A model generated the notes under the pieces. The model did no database searches. It had not been told where the DNA came from and saw nothing but the letters and a program-made list of their open reading frames with translations. Shown piece after piece: positions 8,815 to 18,058 of a stretch of 64,000 nt of DNA. A program made the position numbers and the translations under genes. How positions within the stretch are numbered: the stretch's first letter is position 1; the number at the start of each line of letters is the position of its first letter. The stretch is from Candidatus Poribacteria bacterium. GTDB lineage: Bacteria > Poribacteria > WGA-4E > JAJDTR01. The stretch lies in NCBI GenBank assembly GCA_022827055.1, contig JAJDTR010000050.1, positions 26,225 to 90,224 of the forward strand, read 5' to 3'.

Positions 8815-9474
8815 ATGCATGAACCTACGCGCGATCAGTTACTGAAACTCTATAACCAACTTAAAACGGCGCATGGGTCGCAGGCATGGTGGCCGGCTGA
8901 CACACCATTCGAGGTAATACTAGGGGCCATCTTGGTGCAATCGACTGCGTGGCGAAATGTTGTTAAGGCAATCGATAACCTGAGGGATGCAAATCTTCTC
9001 ACCCCATCAAGGATAGGAGCAATTTCGCAGACGGAATTGGAGGAGCTTGTCCGTCCCTCCGGGTATTTCCGCGTCAAAGCGAAGAAGGTTCGAGCGTTCG
9101 TGACGCACTTGCAGGCACACCACAACTATCGACTGGATTCACTGTTTGCCGCCGACGTTTTCACGTTGAGGGAGGAGTTGCTCTCGATTTATGGAATCGG
9201 CAATGAGACCGCCGATTCTATCATACTCTATGCGGCGGAGAAGCCTGTCTTTGTAATTGATTCTTATACCCATCGTTTACTGTCTCGACTGGGCTGGATA
9301 GCGGGAAAATACGACTATAGCAAGCTGCAAGCAATTTTTATGAATGCGCTCCCTCATGATGTACGTTTGTTTAACGAATTTCACGCGTTAATTGACCGCC
9401 ACAGTTCAAGAATATGTCGAAAAACTCCGCTGTGTGGAGAGTGTACACTCCGGAGTGATTGCCCTTTTTCTTGA
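8815..9474 (+). CDS. Endonuclease III-like HhH-GPD DNA glycosylase with an iron-sulfur loop
   Basis: A 219-residue base-excision repair protein. The HhH-GPD core runs from about FEVILGAILVQSTAWRNV to IYGIGNETADSIILYAAEKPVFVIDSYTHRLL. The catalytic aspartate (VIDSYT) is present. The position of the Schiff-base lysine of endonuclease III (GxGxKTA) carries Asn-Glu instead (GIGNETAD), so a monofunctional glycosylase is expected, as in several related thermophile and MagIII-like proteins. The C-terminus has a [4Fe-4S] motif CRKTPLCGECTLRSDC (C-x5-C-x2-C-x5-C). It probably removes alkylated or oxidised bases. Confidence 0.88.
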   Translation: MHEPTRDQLLKLYNQLKTAHGSQAWWPADTPFEVILGAILVQSTAWRNVVKAIDNLRDANLLTPSRIGAISQTELEELVRPSGYFRVKAKKVRAFVTHLQAHHNYRLDSLFAADVFTLREELLSIYGIGNETADSIILYAAEKPVFVIDSYTHRLLSRLGWIAGKYDYSKLQAIFMNALPHDVRLFNEFHALIDRHSSRICRKTPLCGECTLRSDCPFS

Positions 9475-9495
9475 TGGAGAGAAAACTGCCAAATA

Positions 9496-9576
9496 GTTGG
9501 GTTTCACTGCGTTCAACCCAACCTACGGACTGGGTAATACCATGAATCGGAGTCGCGATTCGGAGATTGCTCCTAC
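9496..9576. repeat. Two adjacent REP-like palindromes
   Basis: First GTTGGGTTTCAC ... GTTCAACCCAACCTAC (9496-9526), then a GTCGCGAT ... TTGCTCCTAC element (9551-9576). Both end in CCTAC(G) on the plus strand and belong to different stem families that recur in other gaps. Confidence 0.7.
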
Positions 9577-9653
9577 GGTCTGGGTGGACCATGCCAGAAT
9601 TCGAGTTTACACGAGAAACGTGGGCCTCTAAGCGGATGTCCGCAGGTATGGTA

Positions 9654-10400
9654 TCAGGCGAATTGGAGGATGGCGTCGTCGGAGGTTAACTGGATGGGAA
9701 TGGGCGGGCCATGACCTTGCCCGATAATAGGAATATTGGAGAACGCGTTGTAACAGCAGATGTATGCTAGCCGCGAGAACTCTGACAAATTGGGTTCGGA
9801 AGCATGGATGAGATTGCAGTGGAAGAATAGTGCACTGCCCGGTTTGGCTTCCACAAATTGAATCGGCAGCCTCGACTCAAGGGCTTTGGCGCGTTCAGGT
9901 TCGACTCCATGCTGGTTTCCTACGTTAGCGTGGTCGAGCCGTCCCAGCAGATGTGAACCGACCATGACTTTCAGGCATCCGTTCACTTTCATGGCCTCAT
10001 CAATGACAATCATGGCAGAAGCCAATCGCGGATAGGGGCAACCGTCCCGGTACCAGTAGCCGTAGTCTTGGTGCCATTCCCAGGCACCGCCGCCTTCGGG
10101 GTATTTGAGCATTACCTTACTATGCCAGTGGTAGACATCCTCTCGAAGCATTGCTCTCATCGAGTTGACAACGCGCGGGCTTGCCGACACCATACCGAAA
10201 ACATCCTCTCCAATATCTCTCCATATTGCCAATGGAGACTCGTTGCCATCCGCATCGTGAGCCACAACGGTATGTTCCCGTACACGCGCAGCTAAATTGG
10301 CAGCTCTACGCAGTATGGCGACCTCGTCAATCGAGAACATACCTTCAATCAAGACAAATCCGTCACGATCGAAGTCCTCAATTTGGTCTATTGTAAGCAT
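9654..10400 (-). CDS. Phytanoyl-CoA dioxygenase (PhyH) family protein
   Basis: A 248-residue Fe(II)/2-oxoglutarate-dependent dioxygenase-like protein. It shows the PhyH opening FDRDGFVLIEGMFSIDEV, the iron ligands of the HxD motif (EWHQDYGYWY), the distal histidine region (FFHCNLIHASEPNLS) and a downstream Arg (SRLAYICCYNA) for the co-substrate. PhyH-family genes are numerous in Poribacteria-like genomes and hydroxylate diverse small molecules; the substrate here is unknown. It lies 66 bases downstream of an aminotransferase gene on the same strand and is likely in its operon, hinting at a modified amino-sugar or cyclitol product. Confidence 0.88.
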   Translation of the reverse strand: MLTIDQIEDFDRDGFVLIEGMFSIDEVAILRRAANLAARVREHTVVAHDADGNESPLAIWRDIGEDVFGMVSASPRVVNSMRAMLREDVYHWHSKVMLKYPEGGGAWEWHQDYGYWYRDGCPYPRLASAMIVIDEAMKVNGCLKVMVGSHLLGRLDHANVGNQHGVEPERAKALESRLPIQFVEAKPGSALFFHCNLIHASEPNLSEFSRLAYICCYNAFSNIPIIGQGHGPPIPIQLTSDDAILQFA

Positions 10401-10466
10401 GCCGTTTTTCGGTGTCAGTTACGACAGTTCAAGGGTTACGGCATACGGAGTATGCCTACTACCGGG

Positions 10467-11648
10467 TTACAATATATCTCGCGCTGCCAAACGGATGGCG
10501 TTTGCAGTTTTGTCAATCGCCTCATCGGTCATGTCGGGCTGAATGCCTATGCAAACGGCACGACTTAGATAGTCCAATGTCCGAGGGCACATGCGATCGG
10601 AGTAATGGATTTTACCTTCGTATGCAGGATGCGAGTACGGCAACCCGTTCGGATGATAGGTTCTCTTCTCAAGGATATAGTGCCAATTCGGATAGACGTG
10701 CCTGTCTCCATTCCCGTGGGTGTACATTGGACCGCCGCCAACACCGTGTTTGCCCATCGCCTCGCCGAACTTAACCGCCAGATCCGGGGTCGGGAGGAAA
10801 AACGCGACCGAGAGATTGCAATCACCATCCTCATCGTGGCATTTTCGCATCTCAATACCGTCCACATCGGCGATGGCGTGACGTAGTTTGGCGTTCCGAA
10901 TTTTCGTGTTTTGCAGATAATCATCAAGACGTGTCAACTGCACCGACGCAACGGCACCGCGTATCTCATCCATCCTGAAGTTCATACCCGGGAAGGCGGC
11001 TTGGGATTGTTTTGAGATTCCCCACAGGTTGCCCGCATCGTGCGCCATGCGGGCTCTATCGTACAGATCGTCATCATCGGTAATCACGACACCCCCTTCA
11101 CCGGTAATGAGGATTTTGCTCTGCTGCAAGCTGAAGCATCCAATGTCTCCGTATGTCCCAACTCTTTTGCCGTTGACAGAAGCCCCCATCGCTTGTGCGC
11201 AATCTTCGATTACTACGAGGTTGTGTTTTTCGGCTAACGCTTTTATTCTAGGCATATCCGATGGCATGCCCAACATATGCACGGGTATAATGGCTTTCGT
11301 GCGCGGCGTAATCTTGGCTTCAATGTCGTCCGGATCAATTGAAAGCGACTCATCAATCTCAGCTATAATCGGAACGGCATTCGCAATCACGACGGCTGAC
11401 GGCGTCGCAATCCAGGTGTATCCCGAAATGATGACCTCATCGCCGAGACCAACACCGGCGGCGTATAGCGCGACGATTAAAGATGCGGTGCCCCCATTCG
11501 TCGCAAGCGCATGTTTGACGCCAAACTTTTCTGCAATACCTTTTTCAAAAGCGGCGACTGTGGATTCCTCGGGGCCATATCGACAAAGCTCGCCCGATCT
11601 CAAGACTTTTAGTACTGCCTGTTCCTCTTCTTTATCTATACGCGCCAT
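10467..11648 (-). CDS. DegT/DnrJ/EryC1/StrS-family PLP aminotransferase
   Basis: A 393-residue sugar/cyclitol aminotransferase. Motifs include GELCRYGPEESTVAAFEKG, TNGGTASLIVALYAAGVG, EVIISGYTWIATPSAV, IEDCAQAMGASVNGKRVG and the PLP-lysine segment FSLQQSKILITGEGG. The SLQQSK form resembles the StsC/scyllo-inosose aminotransferase branch more than the SFHPTK form of many nucleotide-sugar enzymes, so a keto-inositol or keto-sugar substrate is a reasonable guess. GGAG nine bases before the ATG at 11648 decides the start. The PhyH gene follows in the same orientation. Confidence 0.92.
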   Translation of the reverse strand: MARIDKEEEQAVLKVLRSGELCRYGPEESTVAAFEKGIAEKFGVKHALATNGGTASLIVALYAAGVGLGDEVIISGYTWIATPSAVVIANAVPIIAEIDESLSIDPDDIEAKITPRTKAIIPVHMLGMPSDMPRIKALAEKHNLVVIEDCAQAMGASVNGKRVGTYGDIGCFSLQQSKILITGEGGVVITDDDDLYDRARMAHDAGNLWGISKQSQAAFPGMNFRMDEIRGAVASVQLTRLDDYLQNTKIRNAKLRHAIADVDGIEMRKCHDEDGDCNLSVAFFLPTPDLAVKFGEAMGKHGVGGGPMYTHGNGDRHVYPNWHYILEKRTYHPNGLPYSHPAYEGKIHYSDRMCPRTLDYLSRAVCIGIQPDMTDEAIDKTANAIRLAARDIL

Positions 11649-12502
11649 CGTCAACTTCTCCTTGTTTCTATGGGATTCATGTTACGACAGATTTCTCAAT
11701 TTGGGAATTACGCAGCGTCACAACGTTCCGATCCTGATCGGGATTTCTAGTGCCTTTCGTGTCAGGACAGAGCGGATTAACAGCGACCTCGGCAGCGCCA
11801 ACCATCTGTTGGTCTTCGGTCTTGTTGGGTGTTCCGGCAACTGATAACTCTAGCGCGAGTGATGCAGACGAGCGCTCATTTTATTTCGTCGCGTTGCCGT
11901 CATTTGTAGAGGAATACCATGCGGCATTAGGAATTTAGACACTATCACAGACTGCCTTTTGATGCAAGCATCAAATCATGAACACGCAAACTACAATGGA
12001 TTTTGGCGGCGGATCGTGACCAACCTACAACCGGCTATCCATTGTCGGGAATCGGAAGAGATCTCTATCGATCAACTGAGCGAATAGCGAAAGCGATAGT
12101 AAACCTTGTTTGCTACCGGCATCTACTATCAGGATTAGCTATCGCCGTCGTTACTCATTCCCTTGATCCCCGCGTACGGAGAAAGTGGACGATATGATTG
12201 GGGCTTTCTGTGGCAAACCTCTTACTCAGTCGCTATTTGGTGGAGAGCCGGTGTGGTAGGAAACCGCACCTACCGTAGGGGTGCGACGTATAACTTAACC
12301 AACACTAGGTGAATTTTCTTAATTTAATCTCTATGCGGCACAGGGGCCGTCCCTTAACAACCGGGAAGATTGGCAGGGTGGCTGGCTATAGATTTATTTT
12401 CAACACCTATAGAATGTGATACAATCTGTCTATTCAATCAGTTTCCGAATAACACTATTAGACTAAACTTGCTGTAGATAATTTCAAAAGGACGTATTCT
12501 GT
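11649..12502. other. Long divergent intergenic region with repeats
   Basis: About 850 bases between divergent genes. It holds a degenerate ATCTCTATCG repeat cluster (about 12058-12165) and a REP-like palindrome GGTGTGGTAGGAAACCGCACCTAC (12250-12273) with its flanking CGTAGG. A 62-codon frame at 11750-11938 lacks recognisable homology or a good ribosome site. No other gene is seen. Confidence 0.5.
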
Positions 12503-13405
12503 ATGCAGCCATTCTTGCAGATGGCGATTGGCGTCCTCGCCGCTGTTGCCGTATCCCTAGCGTTCATTTTTCAGTCCAGTTTTGGAGATTCACGGCATAC
12601 ACTGAGCATCATTGGCGCTATCGCAATCGTGATTGCCAGTCTCTATATTTTGCGAACCCGACTCTTTCGATGGGGGAATCGAAGCCGGTTGTTAAAATAT
12701 CACCAAGGGATTTCCTCGTTCGGATTGTGTCTTGTTTTGGTACATTCAGGTATCAAACCGGAGACATGGCATTCATGGCTGACGTTTTGCTTGGCATGGC
12801 TGAACCTGGGAAGCGGGGTTGCGGTTAGCCTGACAAAAGCGCGGATCCGACGAATCCTGCTGCGCTGCCATTTGGCATTGGCGCCCATTTTGTTGATAGC
12901 AGTTATCGTCCATGGGCGTGAGAAACTTGAACACGACGAATTCTTCCCCTTAACGGAAGAACACGACATTCCGTGCGCACAGTGTCATACCTCAAAACCG
13001 TTGATGTTTCGTATGGGTGTAGAGTTTGAGAGCGAGCTATCTATAGACGAAAATTTGTCTGGAAACATCCAGTGGGAGTTTGAGGTCCGACACATACCAA
13101 TCTCTCAAAATGCCACGGTGGCAACGAAAAAGAAAGCCGCCGAATGGCTGATAACTGACCTCAACAATCATCGGAAGTACATCGTCAGAAAGGATGAGGA
13201 GGGACTAGATATCTACGCCGATTCTGTTTATAGAACTTACACCTGCCGCACGTGCCACGTTCATAACACCCCGGAGATTCAGGAGGTGCATGAGGTGCAT
13301 GGCGTGAGTGTTTTTGATAGATGCTTGGATTGCCATCAAACCGAATTGAACGGGACGCGGTACGGGAGACAGAAGGCGGGATGGGAGTATGATCCCAATT
13401 GGTAG
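12503..13405 (+). CDS. Membrane-anchored triheme c-type cytochrome with b-type-like helices
   Basis: A 300-residue protein. Residues 1-140 form about five hydrophobic segments (roughly 5-24, 33-50, 69-84, 92-110, 121-137) with histidines at the helix ends (YHQG, VHSG, CHLAL, VHGR), suggesting heme b ligation as in ferric-reductase or b561-type domains. The periplasmic part carries three c-type heme motifs: CAQCH (158-162), CRTCH (248-252) and CLDCH (274-278). Such a layout can move electrons from the quinone pool to periplasmic c hemes. The gene is followed 14 bases later by a putative porin and probably forms an operon with it. The exact redox partner is unknown. Confidence 0.8.
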   Translation: MQPFLQMAIGVLAAVAVSLAFIFQSSFGDSRHTLSIIGAIAIVIASLYILRTRLFRWGNRSRLLKYHQGISSFGLCLVLVHSGIKPETWHSWLTFCLAWLNLGSGVAVSLTKARIRRILLRCHLALAPILLIAVIVHGREKLEHDEFFPLTEEHDIPCAQCHTSKPLMFRMGVEFESELSIDENLSGNIQWEFEVRHIPISQNATVATKKKAAEWLITDLNNHRKYIVRKDEEGLDIYADSVYRTYTCRTCHVHNTPEIQEVHEVHGVSVFDRCLDCHQTELNGTRYGRQKAGWEYDPNW

Positions 13406-13419
13406 ATTTTAGGAATTGT

Positions 13420-14634
13420 ATGTACCACAGGAAATCAAACAAAAAAGTGAAAGCCGGGCTTTGTGCCAGTGTAGTCGTATTTTTTGCCGCTCTTTTGGTT
13501 CAGTGTATTGCTGGGGAAGCGATGGCAGCTTCCGAAGGGGTGAAAACGCATGCGGTAGGCGGACCTAATTCTTCGGAACCTGAAGATTTGGAGACATCGC
13601 AAAGAGCCAAGGATCTTTGGAGGACATATTTCTCCGCCGATGGCAGATTTCGACAGGAAAGCATTTTTCGGGAGGGTACTCCGAGCCGTTATCGCTATCG
13701 CATCAGATTCCGTTTGGGCGGAAATTTTCCGATCCATCCGCACGCTAATCTCGGATTCAGAATGGTCACGGGTGCAACGGACGACCCGACTACTGGCAAC
13801 GTGGATCTTGACGGTTATTTTTCGAAGAAGGGATTCAATCTTGATCGACTGTTCCTCCGGTATTCGCCCAGTTCGTCACTAACGCTTACAATTGGTAAGT
13901 TCCCTAATCCGTTTGAACGTGTTGAGTTGGTGTTTCACAACGACGTGCAGTTTGAAGGGGCGGCACAGCAGTTTCGCCTGAACAACGTGGGTTTTATTCA
14001 TCAGGCACGGGTAAATCTTGGGCAGTTCATTCTGGCGGAATCCAAGAGCGGCGCGGATACCAACCTCTTCGCGGGGCAATTGTTCCTCAAGGGGTTTCAT
14101 TTTAACGGGCTGTCGTTTGGTGCGACGCTTTATGAATATCGGAACGAGGATGCCATCGCCCAAGCGGTTGAGGACGGTAGGTTAGGCGGCGGGGATACGA
14201 ACGCGCGGATTGGGGCGGGTACCGGGACATCTACCTATCTATTCGGATTTAGGGTTGTTGAATGGCTGGCAAAGTATGAAACCACAATCAGATCGATGCC
14301 TGTGAGGATTATCGGGGTTTATGCGCAAAACCTATTGGCAGATTTCAATGACACGGCATATTGGCTAGAAGTCGGCGTTGGGCCAATTTCACGTCTGAAT
14401 AGATTGCGGGGACTTTACCATTATGTTCGGGTTGAACGGGAATCGATGATATCAAACTATAATAATGCCGATATTTTCAATCCAAATATGCAGGGGCATG
14501 GATTTAAAGGTGTTTTACCGCTTTCCGAGAATGTTGGCGTAGAAGCGTTGCATTTTGTAGCACAGAACATTCTCTCGCCCGGACCACATCCGTATCATCA
14601 TAAAACCAGATTGCAGATTAAGGCGAAATTTTAG
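13420..14634 (+). CDS. Putative outer-membrane porin
   Basis: A 404-residue protein with a signal peptide (KKVKAGLCASVVVFFAALLV ... EAMAA, cleavage near residue 37). The mature part has alternating beta strands and motifs of the putative porin family PF16930: RYRIRFRLGGNFPIHPHANLGFR (read as two strands), FNLDRLFLRYSP, LTIGKFPNPFERVELVFH. It ends in KTRLQIKAKF with a C-terminal phenylalanine, as expected for BAM-dependent barrels. AGGA six bases before the ATG at 13420 is preferred over the upstream TTG overlapping the cytochrome gene. Pairing with a multiheme cytochrome may matter for its role. Confidence 0.82.
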   Translation: MYHRKSNKKVKAGLCASVVVFFAALLVQCIAGEAMAASEGVKTHAVGGPNSSEPEDLETSQRAKDLWRTYFSADGRFRQESIFREGTPSRYRYRIRFRLGGNFPIHPHANLGFRMVTGATDDPTTGNVDLDGYFSKKGFNLDRLFLRYSPSSSLTLTIGKFPNPFERVELVFHNDVQFEGAAQQFRLNNVGFIHQARVNLGQFILAESKSGADTNLFAGQLFLKGFHFNGLSFGATLYEYRNEDAIAQAVEDGRLGGGDTNARIGAGTGTSTYLFGFRVVEWLAKYETTIRSMPVRIIGVYAQNLLADFNDTAYWLEVGVGPISRLNRLRGLYHYVRVERESMISNYNNADIFNPNMQGHGFKGVLPLSENVGVEALHFVAQNILSPGPHPYHHKTRLQIKAKF

Positions 14635-15141
14635 TGTTTCGCCAATATTTTGGATTGCGTCGGTCGTTGGTGGCAGTCCTTGTCCCGCCGTGTGAGTCAA
14701 TTCGCGGAACGCAGATCTGCGTTCCCTACACCCCTTTCAGCAAGGAAACTAAATGGTCGGGTTTCGCTGCGTTCAACCCGACCTACAGGATAAAACTATA
14801 CTCAGCATCGGTTAATTTTGCGCAATTGTGCACCGAAGGTTTGTAGGAGATTAAGCGAATGAAAAGTGAGTGCGATAGAGATCTTCTCCGAATCGCGATG
14901 GTCGGGAATCGGTGGGAACTCCTCCTACCACCTGCAAAACTCACACTCCATTTCTTGACTCTTAAAAAACGCAACTCCCAACAGCGTAGAGTATATATCC
15001 GTTGAAGGGGGGTGATGGGTATGATACCATAGCCGTGTTCGAGGGCGGACAAACGAACGCTCTAATCACCTACACCGCCTAGCCAAAACAGGCGGAAGGA
15101 TAGGTACTGCGTAGCATTGACAATGGAGATGGCGACAAGAC
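14635..15141. other. Intergenic region rich in REP palindromes
   Basis: About 500 bases. It contains GGAACGCAGATCTGCGTTCC plus CTACA (14706-14730, a perfect 20-base palindrome), a GTCGGG ... CCCGACCTACA element (14756-14787) and a reverse-oriented ATCTCTATCGCAC repeat (about 14866-14900). No gene is apparent. Confidence 0.55.
14706..14787. repeat. Two REP-like palindromes
   Basis: GGAACGCAGATCTGCGTTCC (14706-14725), a perfect palindrome followed by CTACA, and GTCGGG...CCCGAC followed by CTACA (14756-14787), separated by 25 bases. Confidence 0.75.
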
Positions 15142-16785
15142 ATGACATACCGTAACATTTTAGAAAAAATCCGGCTTGCATTTCCTCAACCGGTATCTGA
15201 TTCCATTCATGACTCCTATTTTGTGCATTCGATTATGCGCGCATTAGATCAGGTTGATGCGCTCAAATCACATCTGCCGATGCTTGGTGACGTGGTGGCT
15301 GGAGATTTCGAGAAAGCAAAGGGGCAAGTGTTGCCGGAGGCGATGTCTTCGGTTGAGAATGTCACTGCAGAACTAGTAGAATACCTGCGCGGAATGACTA
15401 TATTCGGGCACCCTCGTACGCAACAGAACGTCATTCCTCCCCCGACAATTCCAAGCTTGATTGGGGTGCTTCTCGCTTCGCTGCACAATCCCAATATCTC
15501 ATGGGATGAATACAGCCGTCTGGTTGCATTGGCCGAGGTTGAAGTCGTCGCCATGACCTCAAAATTGATAGGGTATGATCCGGAAGTGTCGAGCGGCGTG
15601 TTCACATTTGGCGGCACCGGGACAACACTTTACGGCGTGAAGCTTGGCTTGGAAAAAGCCTGTGCCGAAACGATGCAGAAGGGGACACCTGAAGAGATTG
15701 TGGTTTTCGTTTCGGATGCGGGGCACTACTGCGCCTCCAATATTGTCGGATGGCTCGGAATCGGGACGAACAATTTGATTACCATCCCGACAACGGTTGA
15801 AAACGAAATCGATCTCCCCCAACTTGAGCGGCAGGCTCGTACAGCATTAGGAAACGGGAAAAAGATTGCCGCCATCATCGCGACACTAGGTACCACCGAT
15901 TCGTTTGGATTGGACGACTTGGAGAGTATTGCGACGTTACGCGATACGCTGGTCGACGAGTTCCAGCTCGACTACAAGCCGCACATTCACGCGGACGCCG
16001 TTATCGGGTGGGCATGGTCAGTGTTCAATGACTACGATATTGAAAAGAACTCACTCGGGTTCCGTCCGCGCACCGTCCGTGCATTGGCGGGAGCTTGTCG
16101 GCGAATACGGCATTTATCTCTGGCAGATTCGGTTGGAATCGACTTCCACAAGACTGGTTTTGCGCCCTATATTTCCAGCCTTATTCTTGTCAAGAATCGA
16201 GCGGATTTGGAGTTGGTGACTCGTCAGCCGGAACAGATGCCGCATTTGTATCACTTTGGCGACTATCGGCCCGGAATGTACACGCTTGAGACCTCCAGAG
16301 CAGGGACGGGACCGCTTGCAGCTCTCGCCAATTTCCGACTGTTCGGCGAAGAGGGATTGCGCGTAATTCTGGGGCACATTGTTGAGATGACGCAACTGCT
16401 GCGCGAACATCTTGAAGGGCAGGAGGGCACTACCGTGTTGAACCGAGACAATTTCGGTACCGTCACGTTATTCCGCGCCTATCCAAAGGGCGTGGACACC
16501 TTTTCAATCAAGCGACAGGAGTTTGAGGACGAATCGTACCGCGACAGCTTGCTTTCACATAACAATTACAACCGAGAAATCTATGAATACGTGCATTCGG
16601 AGGCGATGGCGGGTAGAGGGGTTGTCATTTCGATAACGGATTGCTATCGGCGCACTAGCTACGGCGAGCCTATCGTCGCCTTGAAGTCGTTTATTCTGTC
16701 GCCATTTGTCAATGAGGATGATGTCAAATCTGTAGTGTCGAAGGTTTTGGAGGCGAGAGAGAAGGTGAGTTGGTGCAAAGAGTGA
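15142..16785 (+). CDS. Group II pyridoxal-phosphate-dependent decarboxylase
   Basis: A 547-residue protein of the PF00282 fold. It shows SGVFTFGGTGTTLYGVKLGL (residues about 151-170), VFVSDAGHYCASNIV with the ring-stacking His195, IIATLGTTDSFGLDDL, HIHADAVIGWAW with Asp285, and the PLP-binding VGIDFHKTGFAPY with Lys337. Family members decarboxylate glutamate, tyrosine, tryptophan, diaminobutyrate or aspartate, and the substrate cannot be read from these motifs. It stands alone between repeat-rich gaps. It is somewhat longer than tyrosine decarboxylases of archaea and closer in length to bacterial glutamate/diaminobutyrate-type enzymes. Confidence 0.88.
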   Translation: MTYRNILEKIRLAFPQPVSDSIHDSYFVHSIMRALDQVDALKSHLPMLGDVVAGDFEKAKGQVLPEAMSSVENVTAELVEYLRGMTIFGHPRTQQNVIPPPTIPSLIGVLLASLHNPNISWDEYSRLVALAEVEVVAMTSKLIGYDPEVSSGVFTFGGTGTTLYGVKLGLEKACAETMQKGTPEEIVVFVSDAGHYCASNIVGWLGIGTNNLITIPTTVENEIDLPQLERQARTALGNGKKIAAIIATLGTTDSFGLDDLESIATLRDTLVDEFQLDYKPHIHADAVIGWAWSVFNDYDIEKNSLGFRPRTVRALAGACRRIRHLSLADSVGIDFHKTGFAPYISSLILVKNRADLELVTRQPEQMPHLYHFGDYRPGMYTLETSRAGTGPLAALANFRLFGEEGLRVILGHIVEMTQLLREHLEGQEGTTVLNRDNFGTVTLFRAYPKGVDTFSIKRQEFEDESYRDSLLSHNNYNREIYEYVHSEAMAGRGVVISITDCYRRTSYGEPIVALKSFILSPFVNEDDVKSVVSKVLEAREKVSWCKE

Positions 16786-16905
16786 AAGACTAGGCACGAC
16801 CTAGAAAGATGGCAGTGTAATGGAGGCTTCGCCTTACGCTGTCCATATTATCTCAATCCATTGCTGTGCATTTTTTGTGGGCGACTTCTCGTCGCGGGAG
16901 AAACG

Positions 16906-17877
16906 TTATCGGCTTTCGCTTTTAAGCCACCCCCATATTAGAAGTTGCTTGCTGGCGGGAGAAACCGCGAATACCGAACGGGACCAGTCAGGATAGTAGT
17001 CGCTCTCGGGATCTTTTGTTAGTTGTTGAAGATTAACGCCATCAATATCCATCACGAAGATGTCAAATATTAATCTGTCTTTGGCTTTGGCTAATTTTGT
17101 AGCGGATGCGAAGGCTATTCGTTGACCATCAGGTGACCATGATGGGCTAGCGTCATACGCATCATTGTTGTTTGTTAGGTTTCGAAGATTTCCGCCATCA
17201 GCATCCATCACGTAAACTTCCGCGTTCCCACCTCTAAAGGAAGCGAAGGCAATGTGCTCACCACTCGGCGACCATGACGCCGACCAATCGTGACTGATAT
17301 GCCTTGTTAGTCTTTGAGGATTTCCACCATCGGCGTCCATCACGTAAATTTCCCAGTTCCCATCTCTATGAGATTCAAAGGCAATGCGCTCACCGCTTGG
17401 TGACCATGAGGGACCAGAGTCCGTTTCCGGATTATTTGTCAGGTTTTGAGGATTGCCGCCATCAGCATCCATCACATAGATTTCATAGGTACCATCTCTC
17501 TCGGATGTGAACGCAATGTGTTCACCGCTTGGTGACCATGAAGGAGCATCATCCATCAATGGATTCTTCGTTAAGTTCCGAAGATTCCGCCCCTTGGCAT
17601 CCATCACGTAGATTTCGAGGTTCCCATCTCTACTGGACGTGAACGCAATGCGCCCGCCATCAGGGGACCACGCGGCCCCCCAGTCCAATGCAGGATTTCT
17701 TGTTAGGTTTCGAGGATTACTGCCATCAACGTCCATCACGTAGATTTCTTCATTTCCGTCTCTGTGAGACGTGAAAGCAATCTGCGCGCCCGCCTGAACA
17801 CCTATCATGAGCAATGCCAGACCGATCACGAGACATCGAACTAGAATGGAATATGCGAAATTATGTTTCGAGTGCAT
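16906..17877 (-). CDS. Secreted PD40 (TolB-like) beta-propeller protein, paralogue 1
   Basis: A 323-residue protein with a signal peptide (to about GVQAGAQ, residue 31) followed by six tandem PD40/WD40-like repeats of ~43 residues with the core IAFTSHRDGNEEIYVMD...DGSNPRNLT...PSWSPDG. This predicts a six-bladed propeller outside the cytoplasm. The C-terminal tail [21 protein letters not shown] is nearly the same as in its downstream neighbour and resembles VSP-K-L--WG-LK tails of Poribacteria proteins. GGGAGG precedes the ATG. No enzymatic motif is visible, so a ligand- or protein-binding role is most likely. Confidence 0.88.
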   Translation of the reverse strand: MHSKHNFAYSILVRCLVIGLALLMIGVQAGAQIAFTSHRDGNEEIYVMDVDGSNPRNLTRNPALDWGAAWSPDGGRIAFTSSRDGNLEIYVMDAKGRNLRNLTKNPLMDDAPSWSPSGEHIAFTSERDGTYEIYVMDADGGNPQNLTNNPETDSGPSWSPSGERIAFESHRDGNWEIYVMDADGGNPQRLTRHISHDWSASWSPSGEHIAFASFRGGNAEVYVMDADGGNLRNLTNNNDAYDASPSWSPDGQRIAFASATKLAKAKDRLIFDIFVMDIDGVNLQQLTKDPESDYYPDWSRSVFAVSPASKQLLIWGWLKSESR

Positions 17878-18058
17878 CTTGTTTCCCTCCTTATCTTTGA
17901 GTCCTATGGCAACAGAAAAATAATATCAGGATCTGTTGCCATTTGGAAATAAGGTTGTAACATAATGGAAGATGGAGGCTTCTCCTCGCGCTGTCCCCAC
18001 TATCTCTATCCGTTGCTGCCGTTTTCTCCGCAAGCAATGCCTCGTCGCGGGCTAAACG

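Noticed and set aside
11750..11938. A 62-codon frame in the 850-base gap near the aminotransferase
   Set aside because: No Shine-Dalgarno sequence and no recognisable fold or family.
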